Shown in pieces: positions 16,218-26,303 of a DNA stretch of 64,000 bases. The notes below the pieces were generated by a model, which worked only from the letters and a program-made list of their open reading frames with translations, was not told the origin of the DNA and ran no database searches. Each line of letters opens with the position of its first letter. Positions within the stretch are counted from its first letter, which is position 1. This stretch comes from an uncultured Pseudomonadota bacterium. GTDB lineage: Bacteria > Pseudomonadota > Gammaproteobacteria > Ga0077536. Location: assembly GCA_902557415.1 (NCBI GenBank), contig CACEAA010000004.1:1-64000 (forward strand), read 5' to 3'. The position numbers were made by a program, and so were the translations under genes.

Positions 16218-18944
16218 ATGGAAAATAAAAGACTTTTAATTTTAGTTGACGGGTCATCCTATCTTTACAGGGCATTTTATGCTTTGCCAGACTTGACTAA
16301 CTCGAAAGGGCATCCGACTGGAGCTATGCATGGTGTCTTGAATATGTTGTCTAAACTAAAGCAGCAGTATTCAGAAGCTAATTTTGCGGTAGTGTTTGAC
16401 CCGCGCGGCCCTACCCTTCGCAACAATTGGTATAAGGAATACAAAGCTAACCGGGCGAAAATGCCCCCGGAATTGTCCAATCAGATAGCACCGCTTTATG
16501 AAATGATTAGTGCTTTAGGATATCCAATGTTAAAAGTAGACGGTGTTGAGGCGGATGACGTGATTGGTACTCTCGCCACAAGGGCTGTTGAAGATGGTTA
16601 TGACGTTATAATCTCTACCGGCGATAAAGATTTTGCTCAATTGGTGGAAGAAAATATCTCCCTTATTAATACGATGGATGGTTCTTTTCTCGATGAAGAT
16701 GGAGTCCGGGACAAGTTTGGTGTTAGGCCGGATCAAATCGTGGATTATTTAACCTTGGTTGGTGATACGGTAGATAATATTCCGGGAGTCCCTAAAGTTG
16801 GTCCGAAGACGGCGGTAAAATGGATACAAACCTATGATGGTCTAGATGGTATTGTTCTCAGCGCTCACGCGATAAAGGGTAAGGTGGGGGATAATCTTCG
16901 TGCGTTTTTGGAGCAACTGCCCCTGTCACGAAAGTTGGTGACTATCATACGTGATATTGAGGTCGGAGTTGAGATTAAGGATTTAGTTTGTGCGCCCACT
17001 GATAATAGTAAGCTTTTAGGCCTTTATGAAGAGTACGAGTTTAAAACCGCGTTATCCCAATTGAGTCAACAAGGTATAGAACCAGATGATGCTGGGGAGC
17101 AGCCGGTCTCCACGGCGAAACCCAATTCCGAAGAGCTGGATATCGAGATAATTCTGGATATTGCTGATTTGGAGGACTGGATCGATAAATTGGCAGTTGC
17201 TAACTATTTCGCCTTTGATACGGAGACCACTTCACTAGACTACATGGATGCTGAGTTAGTCGGAATATCATTTTGTTGTGAAAAAGGTAGCGCTGCTTAC
17301 TTGCCACTAGGACATAATTATTCCAACGCTCCGGAACAAATTAGTCTCGAGACTGCTCTTTCTATGCTCAAAGTAGTATTAGAGTCGAAAAATATTTTCA
17401 AACTCGGCCATAATTTAAAGTACGATCGGAATGTATTGTTAAATTACGGAATTGATGTTCAAGGTATATTGCATGATTCAATGCTCGAATCATATGTTTT
17501 TGACAGCACGGGTTCAAGGCACGGTTTAGATAACTTAGCTTTTAAATACCTAAATGGGAGAAATACTACTAAATACGAGGATGTAGTAGGGAAAGGCGTC
17601 AAACAGGTAAATTTTTCGCAGGTTTCTGTCGATGTTGCGGCAGATTACGCGTCTGAAGACGCAGAAGTCGCTTATCAGCTCCATGTATTTTTTCAAGAGA
17701 AGCTAATGAAAAGTGATAATTTAATGAATATCTATTCGAATATAGAGATACCGTTAGTACCGGTATTATCTAATATGGAGCGGGCGGGAGTTAATGTCGA
17801 TCCGCAGATGCTTAAAGAACAGAGCGCGGAACTCGCGGCGAGTCTTAAAAAACTTGAGGCCGAAGCTCATGAGCTTGCAGGAGAGGTGTTTAATATTTCT
17901 TCTCCAAAACAACTGCAGAATATTTTGTTTGAGAAGCTTGGCCTGCCTGTTGTCTCTAAGACACCTAAAGGCCAACCGTCGACAGCAGAGTCGGCATTGC
18001 ACGAGTTGTCCAATGAGTTTGCGTTACCGCGTGTTATATTGGACTATCGCTCTTTGAGTAAATTAAAGTCGACTTACACTGATAAACTCCCACTAAGGAT
18101 TAATAAGCTTACTAATAGAGTCCATACTAGTTATCATCAAGCGGTTACAGCAACTGGCCGTTTGTCCTCGTCAGAACCTAATTTGCAAAATATCCCGATC
18201 AAATCTCCTGAGGGTAGGCGTATCAGAAAGGCCTTTAAAGCGCCCAAAGGGAAAAGTATTTTAGCTGCGGATTATTCACAAATTGAGTTACGGATTATGG
18301 CGCATTTGTCGGGAGATGATGGGTTGATATCTGCTTTCAGTAGTGGATTGGATGTCCATAATGCCACGGCTGCGGAAGTCTTTTCTGTTCCGATAGATAA
18401 GGTTTCAACTGAACAAAGAAGGGCAGCTAAGGCTATAAATTTTGGATTAATTTATGGCATGTCTGCGTTTGGTTTGGGCCGACAGTTAGAGATTGATAGA
18501 GGTAGTGCGCAAGCGTATATCAACACCTATTTCGCGAGATATCCGGATGTTTTGAAGTTCATGGAGGATACTAAGCAAGAGGCTAAGAAGCGTGGGTTTG
18601 TGCAGACGATATTTGGGCGGAGACTTAATTTGCCCGATATAAATGCAAAGCGATCTCAGCTACGACAATATGCTGAGCGGACTGCTATCAATGCTCCTAT
18701 GCAGGGTACCGCGGCCGATATCATTAAATTGGCAATGATTGATGTCGCCAAATGGATTGAGAATGAAACCGTCGATGCCGTTTTAGTTATGCAAGTTCAT
18801 GATGAATTGGTACTTGAGGTTGAGTCTTCTATAGCTCTAGAAGTTGGCGAAAAAGTTAAACAGATCATGGAGTCTATAACAGAATTAAGTGTTCCTTTAG
18901 TTGTTGATGTCGGAATAGGGCGAAGCTGGGAGGAAGCGCATTAA
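16218..18944 (+). CDS. polA: DNA polymerase I PolA
   Basis: Repair and Okazaki-fragment polymerase. Three domains are complete: 5'-3' exonuclease (about residues 1-290; LVDGSSYLYRAFYA, VDGVEADDVIGTLA, STGDKDFAQLV), proofreading 3'-5' exonuclease (about 310-500; FDTETT at about 332 with the metal Asp and Glu, LGHNLKYDRNVL, YASEDAEVAYQL) and polymerase (about 530-908; motif A ADYSQIELR near 683, motif B RRAAKAINFGLIYG near 734, motif C QVHDELVLE near 859). Proofreading residues are intact, unlike in some reduced genomes. 908 residues, normal. It starts about 110 bp from the divergent DUF2782 gene. Confidence 0.98.
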   Translation: MENKRLLILVDGSSYLYRAFYALPDLTNSKGHPTGAMHGVLNMLSKLKQQYSEANFAVVFDPRGPTLRNNWYKEYKANRAKMPPELSNQIAPLYEMISALGYPMLKVDGVEADDVIGTLATRAVEDGYDVIISTGDKDFAQLVEENISLINTMDGSFLDEDGVRDKFGVRPDQIVDYLTLVGDTVDNIPGVPKVGPKTAVKWIQTYDGLDGIVLSAHAIKGKVGDNLRAFLEQLPLSRKLVTIIRDIEVGVEIKDLVCAPTDNSKLLGLYEEYEFKTALSQLSQQGIEPDDAGEQPVSTAKPNSEELDIEIILDIADLEDWIDKLAVANYFAFDTETTSLDYMDAELVGISFCCEKGSAAYLPLGHNYSNAPEQISLETALSMLKVVLESKNIFKLGHNLKYDRNVLLNYGIDVQGILHDSMLESYVFDSTGSRHGLDNLAFKYLNGRNTTKYEDVVGKGVKQVNFSQVSVDVAADYASEDAEVAYQLHVFFQEKLMKSDNLMNIYSNIEIPLVPVLSNMERAGVNVDPQMLKEQSAELAASLKKLEAEAHELAGEVFNISSPKQLQNILFEKLGLPVVSKTPKGQPSTAESALHELSNEFALPRVILDYRSLSKLKSTYTDKLPLRINKLTNRVHTSYHQAVTATGRLSSSEPNLQNIPIKSPEGRRIRKAFKAPKGKSILAADYSQIELRIMAHLSGDDGLISAFSSGLDVHNATAAEVFSVPIDKVSTEQRRAAKAINFGLIYGMSAFGLGRQLEIDRGSAQAYINTYFARYPDVLKFMEDTKQEAKKRGFVQTIFGRRLNLPDINAKRSQLRQYAERTAINAPMQGTAADIIKLAMIDVAKWIENETVDAVLVMQVHDELVLEVESSIALEVGEKVKQIMESITELSVPLVVDVGIGRSWEEAH

Positions 18945-19060
18945 GAGGTTACAGGCATTGAGGATATTTCTACTCTATCTACCGTGGTACCATTATTGCG
19001 AAATACTTAAATATGTCTTTGGAGTTGGAGGTGTTCCCCGTTGGGAATTGAAAAACGATT

Positions 19061-19813
19061 ATGCTTTTGATACCGGCGATTGACCTGAAGGGTGGTAAGT
19101 GTGTGCGACTAGTGCAAGGCGATATGGACCGAGATACAGTTTACTCCGATGATCCGGTAAAGATGGCCGTCAAGTGGGCTGAGGCCGGAGCGAGGCGTTT
19201 GCACTTAGTTGACTTAGACGGCGCGTTTGAGGGTAGCCCAATTAACTATGAGGTCATCCATAAGATAGTCGAAGAGCTACCTATGATCGATATTGAGGTA
19301 GGTGGAGGTATTCGAGACGAGGACACCATTCAGAACTATTTAGATGCCGGTGTACGATACGTAATTCTTGGCACCAAAGCGGTGAAAGAACCTCATTTCG
19401 TATCCGATGTTTGCATTGAGTTTCCTGGACATATAATCGTAGGGTTAGATGTACGCAATGGCAAAGTTGCGATAGATGGTTGGTCTAAACTGTCTAAGCA
19501 CGATGCTTTGGATCTTGCCCGGCGTTTTGAAAGTGATGGTGTAGAGGCGATCATCCATACAGATATTGGTCGGGATGGTATGATGCAAGGCCTCAACGTT
19601 GAAGCGACTGCTTCGTTAGCCCGAGAACTCAAAATACCGGTATACGCCTCGGGCGGGGTCACGAATCTTGACGATATTCGCCGCTTAAGTCGGGTTTCGG
19701 AGGATGGAGTAGCCGGAGCTATTACAGGCAAAGCGCTTTACGAAGGAAAATTAGATTTTGCGGAAGCTCAGACTTTGGCAGATCAACTGTCAGATCCGAA
19801 TTTTTTTAAATGA
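19061..19813 (+). CDS. hisA: Phosphoribosylformimino-5-aminoimidazole carboxamide ribotide isomerase HisA
   Basis: Fourth step of histidine synthesis: Amadori isomerisation of ProFAR to PRFAR. A TIM barrel with [19 protein letters not shown] (catalytic Asp8), [37 protein letters not shown] and [10 protein letters not shown] (phosphate binding). At 250 residues it is full length. It overlaps hisF by 4 bp and starts an uninterrupted hisA-hisF-hisI-hisE-tatA-tatB-tatC run. hisB and hisH, usually just upstream, are not there; the 116-bp leader contains only a short TTCCC/GGGAA hairpin at 19034-19047. Confidence 0.98.
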   Translation: MLLIPAIDLKGGKCVRLVQGDMDRDTVYSDDPVKMAVKWAEAGARRLHLVDLDGAFEGSPINYEVIHKIVEELPMIDIEVGGGIRDEDTIQNYLDAGVRYVILGTKAVKEPHFVSDVCIEFPGHIIVGLDVRNGKVAIDGWSKLSKHDALDLARRFESDGVEAIIHTDIGRDGMMQGLNVEATASLARELKIPVYASGGVTNLDDIRRLSRVSEDGVAGAITGKALYEGKLDFAEAQTLADQLSDPNFFK

Positions 19814-20571
19814 CGCTTGCAACTCGTATTATCCCTTGTTTGGATGTTGATGCTGGGCGAGTAGTTAAGGGCGTAAGATTCTTAGATATTAGAGATGCGG
19901 GCGATCCCGTTGAGATAGCCCGACGATATGATAAGCAGGGTGCAGATGAAATAACATTTTTAGATATTACAGCTAGTGCGCACGGGCGGGACACAATCGT
20001 GAATGTGGTAGAGGCTGTGGCCGAACAGGTTTTTATTCCGCTCACTGTTGGGGGCGGGATCCGGAGCTTAGATGATATTAGGATTATGTTGCAGGCTGGC
20101 GCCGATAAGGTGTCCCTGAATACGGCTGCCATTGATGACCCAGAACTTGTCAAAAATGCGACAGAGAAATTTGGGTCGCAGTGTATTGTTGTGGCAATTG
20201 ATGCTCGTGTGTCTGGTTGTGAACAGTGGGAGATTTTCACGCACGGTGGTAGAAACGCTACTGGTATAGATGTAGTTGAATGGGCCAAAAAAATGGAAAG
20301 CTATGGCGCCGGAGAAATTCTCTTGACTAGTATGGATAGAGATGGCACTCGCGACGGCTATGATCTTCAGTTAACTAAAGCGGTTTCGGACACGGTATCG
20401 ATACCAATTATTGCATCTGGCGGAGTCGGCGAACTGCAACACTTAGTTGATGGTGTAAAAGAAGGGCGTGCTAGTGCAGTTTTGGCTGCTAGTATATTTC
20501 ATTTTGGAGAACATACGGTTCTCGAGGCTAAGAGGCTTATGCAGAGTCAAGGAATAGAGGTGCGAATATGA
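19810..20571 (+). CDS. hisF: Imidazole glycerol phosphate synthase cyclase subunit HisF
   Basis: Cyclase half of the HisHF synthase, forming imidazole glycerol phosphate and AICAR with ammonia from HisH. Motifs: [18 protein letters not shown] (catalytic Asp12), [23 protein letters not shown] (second catalytic Asp), [17 protein letters not shown] and [11 protein letters not shown]. 253 residues, standard. It starts within the hisA stop (ATGA) and ends within the hisI start (ATGA), so translation of the three is coupled. HisH, its obligate amidotransferase partner, is not encoded in the window. Confidence 0.98.
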   Translation: MTLATRIIPCLDVDAGRVVKGVRFLDIRDAGDPVEIARRYDKQGADEITFLDITASAHGRDTIVNVVEAVAEQVFIPLTVGGGIRSLDDIRIMLQAGADKVSLNTAAIDDPELVKNATEKFGSQCIVVAIDARVSGCEQWEIFTHGGRNATGIDVVEWAKKMESYGAGEILLTSMDRDGTRDGYDLQLTKAVSDTVSIPIIASGGVGELQHLVDGVKEGRASAVLAASIFHFGEHTVLEAKRLMQSQGIEVRI

Positions 20572-20945
20572 GTTACTTAACTGAAGTTAAATGGGATAAG
20601 AATGGATTGGTTCCTGCAGTATCTCAAGACTTTGCCTCAGGTAAGGTACTTACTTTAGCTTGGATGAACGAGGACGCTTTGAAAGCTACTGTAGCAGAAG
20701 GTAGAGTCGTATATTGGTCTCGAAGTCGGAAAAGTTTGTGGAGAAAAGGGGAGCAATCGGGATTCATTCAAAAAGTTCGGGAGTTGCGGATTGACTGTGA
20801 TGGAGACAGTATTTTGCTCATCGTAGAGCTAACAGAACCAATCGCGTGTCATACAGGAAGGGCAACATGCTTTTATAAACGCTATCAGGCGGACTCCTGG
20901 CTAGTAACAGAGCCCGTTATCAAGGATCCGACTGATATTTACTAA
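20568..20945 (+). CDS. hisI: Phosphoribosyl-AMP cyclohydrolase HisI
   Basis: Third step of histidine synthesis: hydrolytic opening of the adenine ring of PR-AMP, Zn2+ dependent. Motifs: [47 protein letters not shown] (metal-binding Cys/Asp) and [10 protein letters not shown] with the zinc-ligand Cys residues. At 125 residues it is a monofunctional enzyme; the pyrophosphohydrolase is the separate hisE just downstream, unlike the fused HisIE of E. coli but like Pseudomonas. Confidence 0.97.
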   Translation: MSYLTEVKWDKNGLVPAVSQDFASGKVLTLAWMNEDALKATVAEGRVVYWSRSRKSLWRKGEQSGFIQKVRELRIDCDGDSILLIVELTEPIACHTGRATCFYKRYQADSWLVTEPVIKDPTDIY

Positions 20946-20969
20946 TGAATCGGTAAAAAGGCTAATCAT

Positions 20970-21287
20970 ATGGATGATATTTTAAAAAATCTAAGTGATG
21001 TAATTGAGGATCGAAGAAAGGCTGATCCTAATGAGTCATATGTTTCGAGTTTGTTCGCATCGGGAATTGATGGGATATTAAAAAAGGTTGGAGAGGAGGC
21101 TACTGAATTAGTATTAGCCGGTAAGAGTGGAGATAGGAATGAGGTAGTATACGAAGCAGCTGATTTGTGGTTTCATTCAGTTGTACTTCTAAAGTACTTT
21201 GATTTAGAAGTGTCGGATGTGTTGGCTGAGCTTGAACGCAGGTCCGGCACGTCAGGTATTGAGGAGAAATCTAATAGACAGAAATAG
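20970..21287 (+). CDS. hisE: Phosphoribosyl-ATP pyrophosphatase HisE
   Basis: Second step of histidine synthesis: PR-ATP to PR-AMP plus pyrophosphate. A small MazG-like helical protein of 105 residues with [34 protein letters not shown] (metal-binding acidic residues) and [16 protein letters not shown]. It lies 24 bp after hisI and 29 bp before tatA. The hisI-hisE-tatABC linkage is known from Pseudomonas; here it is continuous with hisAF as well. Confidence 0.96.
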   Translation: MDDILKNLSDVIEDRRKADPNESYVSSLFASGIDGILKKVGEEATELVLAGKSGDRNEVVYEAADLWFHSVVLLKYFDLEVSDVLAELERRSGTSGIEEKSNRQK

Positions 21288-21316
21288 CCTTTGCGTTGTT
21301 TCTAGCGGAGAATATT

Positions 21317-21538
21317 ATGGGATTTGGAATAAAAGAATTAGTAGTTTTACTAGTCATAGTAGCGTTAGTATTTGGTACTAAAAAAATTAAAGGCGTGGGA
21401 TCGGACGTAGGAGGGTGGATCAGAGACTTCAAAAAGGCAATGAAAGAGGAGCCTAAAGAATCTGATCCGCTAGAGGGAGATGCGCAGACCATTGAAGCCG
21501 AGGTCAGTTCTGAAAAAGAAGAAGGCGCGCCGAGATAG
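21317..21538 (+). CDS. tatA: Twin-arginine translocase subunit TatA
   Basis: Oligomerising pore subunit of the Tat pathway for folded proteins. Starting at MGFGIKELVVLLVIVALVFG it has one short membrane helix, a hinge with FGTKKIKGVGSDVGGWIRDF (amphipathic helix), and an acidic tail. About 73 residues. The frame is open from 21296, but ATG 21317 has GGAG at good spacing and matches the family N-terminus. It is read as TatA rather than TatB from the FGTKK hinge and gene order. Confidence 0.95.
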   Translation: MGFGIKELVVLLVIVALVFGTKKIKGVGSDVGGWIRDFKKAMKEEPKESDPLEGDAQTIEAEVSSEKEEGAPR

Positions 21539-21541
21539 CAA

Positions 21542-21853
21542 ATGTTTGACATTGGGTTTTGGGAACTGGGAGTCATTTTTATCGTAGCTCTCCTAGTGGT
21601 TGGTCCCGAGAAGATGCCTGCGCTGATTAAAAGCGCGGGCCAATGGATTGGTCAGTTACAGCGTATGATCAGAAGTGCAAGGTATGAGATCGAGCGCGAG
21701 GCTCAAACTGACGAGTACAAGCAACTAAATAAGGATTTTCTGGAAGAAGATCGAAAGTTGAAAGATCTTGCGCGGGCACCAGTGATTGATGACGCATCAG
21801 ATCTTGAAAAAAGTGAAAAGGCATCGCAACCAAATTTAACGCCTAAAGTTTGA
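21542..21853 (+). CDS. tatB: Twin-arginine translocase subunit TatB
   Basis: Receptor-complex partner of TatC that binds twin-arginine signal peptides. MFDIGFWELGVIFIVALLVV is the membrane helix with the conserved Glu8; VGPEKMPALIKSAGQWIGQL is the Pro-containing hinge and amphipathic helix, followed by a long charged helix (RSARYEIEREAQTDEYK). 103 residues, on the short side for TatB. It starts 3 bp after tatA. Confidence 0.95.
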   Translation: MFDIGFWELGVIFIVALLVVGPEKMPALIKSAGQWIGQLQRMIRSARYEIEREAQTDEYKQLNKDFLEEDRKLKDLARAPVIDDASDLEKSEKASQPNLTPKV

Positions 21854-21889
21854 AATCCCTGTTCCTTAGATAAGATTAGAAATATATTT

Positions 21890-22696
21890 ATGATGTTTGG
21901 TAAGTCTAAGAAAAAAATGGCTCCGACCGATAGTGATCTAACTGAGCTAGACGAGAAAAAACAAACGTTTGTTTCTCACCTTGTCGAGTTAAGAAATCGT
22001 CTTTTGCGTGCAATTGCTTGTGTTTTCGTAATCTTGATATGTCTATTTCCTTTCTCTAATTTCTTATATGCTGTACTTGCGGAACCTCTGTTAGCTCACC
22101 TGTCTGGTTCAAGTTCGATGATCGCTACTCAAGTAGCTTCGCCCTTTCTAGCGCCATTCAAGCTTACTGCTTTCGTTGCTGTAGTTGTCTCAGTGCCGTA
22201 CATATTTTTTCAAGCATGGTCGTTTGTCGCACCTGGTTTATATTTAAACGAGCGCCGACTGGCATTGCCTTTGATTGTTTCAAGTACATTACTCTTTTAC
22301 TGTGGCATAGCGTTTGCGTATTTCGCAGTGTTCCCTCTTATCTTTGGGTTTTTTACCGCCGTGGCGCCAGAAGGCGTCACTATAATGACTGATATTTCGC
22401 ATTACTTGGATTTTGTTTTAAAGCTTTTTTTAGCCTTCGGAGCCGCCTTTGAGGTGCCAGTTGCCACTTACTTAATCGTTAGAACTGGAGTATCAACCGT
22501 TGAGTCTTTGGCAGCTAAGAGACCTTACGTTATTGTGGGTTCTTTTGCATTAGGGATGGTATTAACTCCACCAGATGTTATTTCTCAGACCATGCTTGCG
22601 CTACCAATATGGATTTTATATGAGGTCGGATTGTTTATGTGTCGGTGGACGAAACCTGAGGTAAAAGAGATGGATGACGATACGACTGATACTTAG
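21890..22696 (+). CDS. tatC: Twin-arginine translocase subunit TatC
   Basis: Multispanning core of the Tat receptor with six membrane helices. The N-terminal cytoplasmic motif SHLVELRNRLLRA, the periplasmic VASPFLAPFKLTAFVA region with PYIFFQAWSFVAPGLY, and FGAAFEVPVATYLIV (conserved Glu) are all seen, as is ALGMVLTPPDVISQTMLALP. 268 residues; E. coli TatC has 258. It closes the his-tat run and is convergent with rpiA 12 bp away. No Tat substrate with a twin-arginine signal was noticed in the window. Confidence 0.97.
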   Translation: MMFGKSKKKMAPTDSDLTELDEKKQTFVSHLVELRNRLLRAIACVFVILICLFPFSNFLYAVLAEPLLAHLSGSSSMIATQVASPFLAPFKLTAFVAVVVSVPYIFFQAWSFVAPGLYLNERRLALPLIVSSTLLFYCGIAFAYFAVFPLIFGFFTAVAPEGVTIMTDISHYLDFVLKLFLAFGAAFEVPVATYLIVRTGVSTVESLAAKRPYVIVGSFALGMVLTPPDVISQTMLALPIWILYEVGLFMCRWTKPEVKEMDDDTTDT

Positions 22697-22708
22697 AGTT
22701 AGTAGCAG

Positions 22709-23365
22709 TCAGATAACTTCTACCCCTTGATCTGTTCCAATCAAAAGTTGATCTGCGGGTCTGACAGCGAAAATTCCATTAGATACGACTCCTGTGATTT
22801 GATTTAATTGTGATTCTAGTTCCATGGGCTCGAGTATGTTTAAGTTTTGAACATCTAGAATATAATTATGATTATCGGTAACAAATCCCTGTCGCCATTT
22901 GGGTGACCCTCCCAACTTTACAATTTCCCTGGCCACCATGCTACGGGCCATAGGGATTACTTCTACCGCTAGAGGAAATAACCCAAGCTTTTCGACTACT
23001 TTACTATCGTCTATTAGGCATATAAATTTTTTACTCGCGCTAGCCACAATTTTTTCCCGCGTAAGGGCGCCACCTCCACCCTTTATTAACTGGCGATGCC
23101 GTGTGGCTTCGTCGGCGCCATCAACATATATGTCTAATTCAACGACAGAATCTAGCGGTACTATTGGTATACCTAGAGCTTTGAGTTGCGTTAGGGTATT
23201 TTCAGAGCTCGCAACAGCGCCTTGAATGCGATGTTTTATTTTTCCGAGTTCTTGAATAAAATAATCTGCAGTGCTGCCGGTTCCTACGCCAATGTAGAAA
23301 TCATCTTCTATATAATCGGCAGCTTTCTTTGCTACTGCCTGCTTTTTATCGGATTGATTTAGCAT
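22709..23365 (-). CDS. rpiA: Ribose-5-phosphate isomerase A
   Basis: Interconverts ribose-5-phosphate and ribulose-5-phosphate in the pentose phosphate pathway; ribulose-5-phosphate is also the substrate of kdsD and rpe in this window. Motifs: [37 protein letters not shown] (catalytic acidic residues) and [11 protein letters not shown]. With ATG 23365 it has 218 residues, matching E. coli (219). The frame is open to 23428, but the extra 21 residues are a hydrophobic stretch foreign to the family. It is divergent from ilvA, as in Pseudomonas. Confidence 0.96.
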   Translation of the reverse strand: MLNQSDKKQAVAKKAADYIEDDFYIGVGTGSTADYFIQELGKIKHRIQGAVASSENTLTQLKALGIPIVPLDSVVELDIYVDGADEATRHRQLIKGGGGALTREKIVASASKKFICLIDDSKVVEKLGLFPLAVEVIPMARSMVAREIVKLGGSPKWRQGFVTDNHNYILDVQNLNILEPMELESQLNQITGVVSNGIFAVRPADQLLIGTDQGVEVI

Positions 23366-23429
23366 GTTAAAATCCCAAATAAAGAGAAAAAATAAATAAA
23401 TTGTTAATAGCAGATGATATCTTAACATT

Positions 23430-24947
23430 ATGAAACATAATTACGTTGAAATGATACGCGACGCGAAGGTATATGATGTCGCGCGAAAGACTCCTTTAGA
23501 CTTTGCTCACTTATTATCGCAAAGGGTTAGTAACCAAATATGGCTGAAACGAGAAGACATGCAGTCGGTTTTTTCTTATAAGATTCGCGGCGCGTATAAT
23601 TTAATGTCGTCACTGACTGCCACCGAGCTTGCTGCCGGTGTGGTTGCGGCTTCTGCAGGAAATCATGCTCAAGGTGTCGCGTTGTCGGCCAGAAAGTTAC
23701 GTACAAAGGCAATTATAGTCATGCCTAAGACTACTCCATCTATCAAAATTGACGCAGTATTTCGTTTAGGGGGCGAGGTTGTGTTGCATGGCAATAGTTA
23801 CGACGACGCCAGTGAGTATGCGAAATCGTTAGCTTCTGAACGAAGTTTGACGTTTATACCTCCATACGACCATCCATTGGTGATAGCGGGTCAAGGTACG
23901 GTTGGTTTAGAGATCCTAGAACAAGCAAGTACCGAAATAGATGCTATTTTTGTCCCAGTAGGTGGAGGGGGCCTAGTTAGTGGCATAGGAGCTTATATCA
24001 AAGAAGTTGCGCCAGCCATCAAATTGATTGGTGTCGAACCCGCAGAGGCTGCCAGCATGACCGCTGCCTTAGATACTGGCGAGCGCGTTTCTTTGGATGA
24101 AATCGGTATATTTGCTGATGGTGCGGCGGTCCGGCAAGTAGGCAAAGAGAATTTCATATTGGCTCAGCGTCACGTGGATGAAATGCTTACGGTGACGATA
24201 GATGAAATATGTGCCGCGGTAAAAGATATCTTCGAGGACACCAGATCAATAGCAGAACCAGCGGGCGCATTGTCTCTTGCTGGAGTCAAACAATATATCA
24301 CCAAACATCAAGTAAAGAAAAAACACTTTGTTTCGATATTGAGCGGCGCGAATGTGAATTTTGATCGCTTGAGGCACATAGCTGAACTAGCCGAACTCGG
24401 TGAGGAGAGAGAGATCCTTATTGGCGCCACAATTCCAGAAAAGCCCGGAAGCTTTAGAGATTTTTGTCACGCACTTGGGCCAAGATTGATCACAGAATTT
24501 AATTATCGCAAGTCAAACGCCGTAAACGCGAGCGTGTTTGCGGGTGTAAAGATTAAAGACCGTGAGTCAGAAAGATCTGTTCTCATCAATAACTTAACTA
24601 GTAGAGGTTACGATCCTATCGATATGACGAATGACGAAGTCGCCAAGATGCATTTAAGGTTCATGGTTGGCGGCCCGAGTAGTGAGAACGTCAAAAATGA
24701 GCGACTGTTACGATTTGAGTTTCCTGAGCGCGCCGGTGCGCTCATGCTTTTTTTATCTAATTTAGGTAGTCGTTGGAACATAAGTCTATTTCATTATCGC
24801 AATCATGGGGCGGCATATGGGCGCGTGCTTATGGGGATTGAATTAGTGGAGCAGGATTTGCTAGAGTTTGAAGACGAGATTGGAAAGCTAAATATGTCAT
24901 ATAAAGATGAGACGGATAATCCTGCGTATAAGTTGTTTTTACGGTAA
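23430..24947 (+). CDS. ilvA: Threonine deaminase (biosynthetic) IlvA
   Basis: PLP enzyme converting threonine to 2-oxobutanoate, the committed step to isoleucine. PLP-binding Lys51 is in [11 protein letters not shown]; the glycine loop is [15 protein letters not shown], with [14 protein letters not shown] for substrate binding. The C-terminal third (about residues 330-505) holds two ACT-like regulatory repeats ([31 protein letters not shown]), so isoleucine feedback inhibition is expected. At 505 residues it is the long biosynthetic form. It starts 64 bp from rpiA on the other strand. Confidence 0.97.
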   Translation: MKHNYVEMIRDAKVYDVARKTPLDFAHLLSQRVSNQIWLKREDMQSVFSYKIRGAYNLMSSLTATELAAGVVAASAGNHAQGVALSARKLRTKAIIVMPKTTPSIKIDAVFRLGGEVVLHGNSYDDASEYAKSLASERSLTFIPPYDHPLVIAGQGTVGLEILEQASTEIDAIFVPVGGGGLVSGIGAYIKEVAPAIKLIGVEPAEAASMTAALDTGERVSLDEIGIFADGAAVRQVGKENFILAQRHVDEMLTVTIDEICAAVKDIFEDTRSIAEPAGALSLAGVKQYITKHQVKKKHFVSILSGANVNFDRLRHIAELAELGEEREILIGATIPEKPGSFRDFCHALGPRLITEFNYRKSNAVNASVFAGVKIKDRESERSVLINNLTSRGYDPIDMTNDEVAKMHLRFMVGGPSSENVKNERLLRFEFPERAGALMLFLSNLGSRWNISLFHYRNHGAAYGRVLMGIELVEQDLLEFEDEIGKLNMSYKDETDNPAYKLFLR

Positions 24948-24985
24948 CTAACGCAGTGTAGGCACTCCTGTTTAACTGGTAAAAT

Positions 24986-25005
24986 TACTATAACTATTTA
25001 TAGTA
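24986..25005. repeat. Perfect AT-only palindrome downstream of ilvA
   Basis: TACTATAA, four bases CTAT, TTATAGTA: an 8-bp perfect inverted repeat between ilvA and the VOC gene. An AT-only stem is a weak terminator; it may instead be an operator for the VOC gene, whose start is about 50 bp downstream. Confidence 0.4.
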
Positions 25006-25053
25006 TTGATTTTGGTATGACATTAGTTGCGTTTGTTGCGGATGACTTTTTGT

Positions 25054-25488
25054 ATGAAAAAAAAAGATGACCTAGATAAGGTTTTGGCCGAGTTTACTAG
25101 TCGGCCTAAATTTTACTCAGTGTTTTTAGTTAGCAGTTTAGCTAAAACTGTAGAATTTTATTGCGATGTTTTGGGATGTAGGTTGCTTAGCCAGGTAGCG
25201 ACCGAAGTAGAGATAGATTTTTTCGGGAATCATGTGCGCGGATTATTAGCGAACGAGCATTTGATCACTGAGCACCTCGAAAATCGACGAGCGAGCAATT
25301 ATCCTTCCTTTGGTTTGGTTATGAGTTCCTCGGATTGGCATAGAGCAGTTGATCACATGAATTATATCGGCGTTAAATTTTTCTTGGAGCCTACTTTAAA
25401 AACCGACAGTGCGGGAAAAGAGCATGCATTATTTCTGTTGGAGGATCCTTCAGGAAATATTTTAGAATTCAAGTCTGGAACTCTGTAG
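25054..25488 (+). CDS. VOC (glyoxalase/dioxygenase fold) family protein
   Basis: About 144 residues forming one vicinal-oxygen-chelate domain of two paired beta-alpha-beta modules. Seen are FYSVFLVSSLAKTVEFYCDV and LGCRLL at the front, a middle Phe-Gly-rich part (EIDFFGNHVRGLL), FGLVMSSSDWHRAVDHM and the terminal LLEDPSGNILEFKSGTL, where the Glu before FK is a typical metal ligand. The frame is open from TTG 25027; ATG 25054 is chosen as the clearest start. The reaction cannot be inferred. It is convergent with trpC, 1 bp apart, and preceded by a palindrome. Confidence 0.82.
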   Translation: MKKKDDLDKVLAEFTSRPKFYSVFLVSSLAKTVEFYCDVLGCRLLSQVATEVEIDFFGNHVRGLLANEHLITEHLENRRASNYPSFGLVMSSSDWHRAVDHMNYIGVKFFLEPTLKTDSAGKEHALFLLEDPSGNILEFKSGTL

Positions 25489-25489
25489 G

Positions 25490-26290
25490 CTAACTATGTA
25501 CTAGGTTAAACAGTGTTTTCAGAGCTTCGCCAGGTCGATCTGTTTTCATAAAGGCTTCTCCGACTAAAAAAGAGTTAATTCCGTTTTCCTTCAGTGTTTT
25601 TATGTGTTCTGAAGAAGTGATGCCTGATTCGGTTACTAGTAACTCAGAGTCCGGGACAAGCTTCTTTAGTTCAATACTAGTATTGATATCAGTCTCAAAA
25701 GTCTTTAGGTTTCTATTATTTATCCCTATGATAGCGTCTGGGACGGCCATCGCGATTTCAAGTTCTTCACTATCATGTGCTTCCACTAGTACATCCATTC
25801 CGAGAGCGCAGCTAAGTGATGCAAGCTCTTTTATTTGCGAAACACTTAGACAAGCAGCTATTAGAAGAATACAGTCAGCTCCAATATTTCTAGATTCGAC
25901 AATTTGGTACGGGTCGATCATAAAATCTTTACGCAGAATTGGTAAGCTACAGGCGCGCTTAGCTGCGTCAAGATGTTGATCTGCGCCTTGAAAATAGTTA
26001 ACGTCAGTAAGAACAGAAACGCAGGAAGCGCCCGCAATTTGGTATTGATTGGCGACGTCTGCAGGATCATAATTTTTACAAATTATTCCTTTACTTGGGG
26101 ACGCTCTTTTACACTCCGCTATAATTGCGGGAAGTCCTCGACCAACTGAATTCAAAAGATTCTTTTTAAATCCCCTAGGTTTTGGGATAGATTTTATACT
26201 GTTCTCGAGTGATCTAAGCGGAATGTTTTTCTTTCGCTGCAAAATTTCATCTCTTTTAGTGCTTATGATTTTTTTTAGTATGTCTGACAT
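25490..26290 (-). CDS. trpC: Indole-3-glycerol phosphate synthase TrpC
   Basis: TIM-barrel enzyme closing the indole ring in tryptophan synthesis. Motifs: IIAECKRASPSKG (catalytic Glu and Lys), SVLTDVNYFQG, LPILRKDFMIDPYQI, AIIGINNRNLKTF and LVTESGITSSEHI. 266 residues, monofunctional (no TrpF domain). It ends the minus-strand rpe-gph-trpG-trpD-trpC series and starts 13 bp after trpD. trpF, trpB and trpA are not in the window. Confidence 0.97.
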   Translation of the reverse strand: MSDILKKIISTKRDEILQRKKNIPLRSLENSIKSIPKPRGFKKNLLNSVGRGLPAIIAECKRASPSKGIICKNYDPADVANQYQIAGASCVSVLTDVNYFQGADQHLDAAKRACSLPILRKDFMIDPYQIVESRNIGADCILLIAACLSVSQIKELASLSCALGMDVLVEAHDSEELEIAMAVPDAIIGINNRNLKTFETDINTSIELKKLVPDSELLVTESGITSSEHIKTLKENGINSFLVGEAFMKTDRPGEALKTLFNLVHS

Positions 26291-26303
26291 AGGATTTTTA
26301 CTA

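Noticed and set aside
18945-19060. Possible hisH remnant before hisA
   Set aside because: No frame resembles the HisH C-terminus; only a 5-bp TTCCC/GGGAA hairpin is seen.
19806-20288. 160-codon open frame antisense to hisF
   Set aside because: Shadow of the hisF codon pattern; no recognisable motif and no ribosome-binding site.
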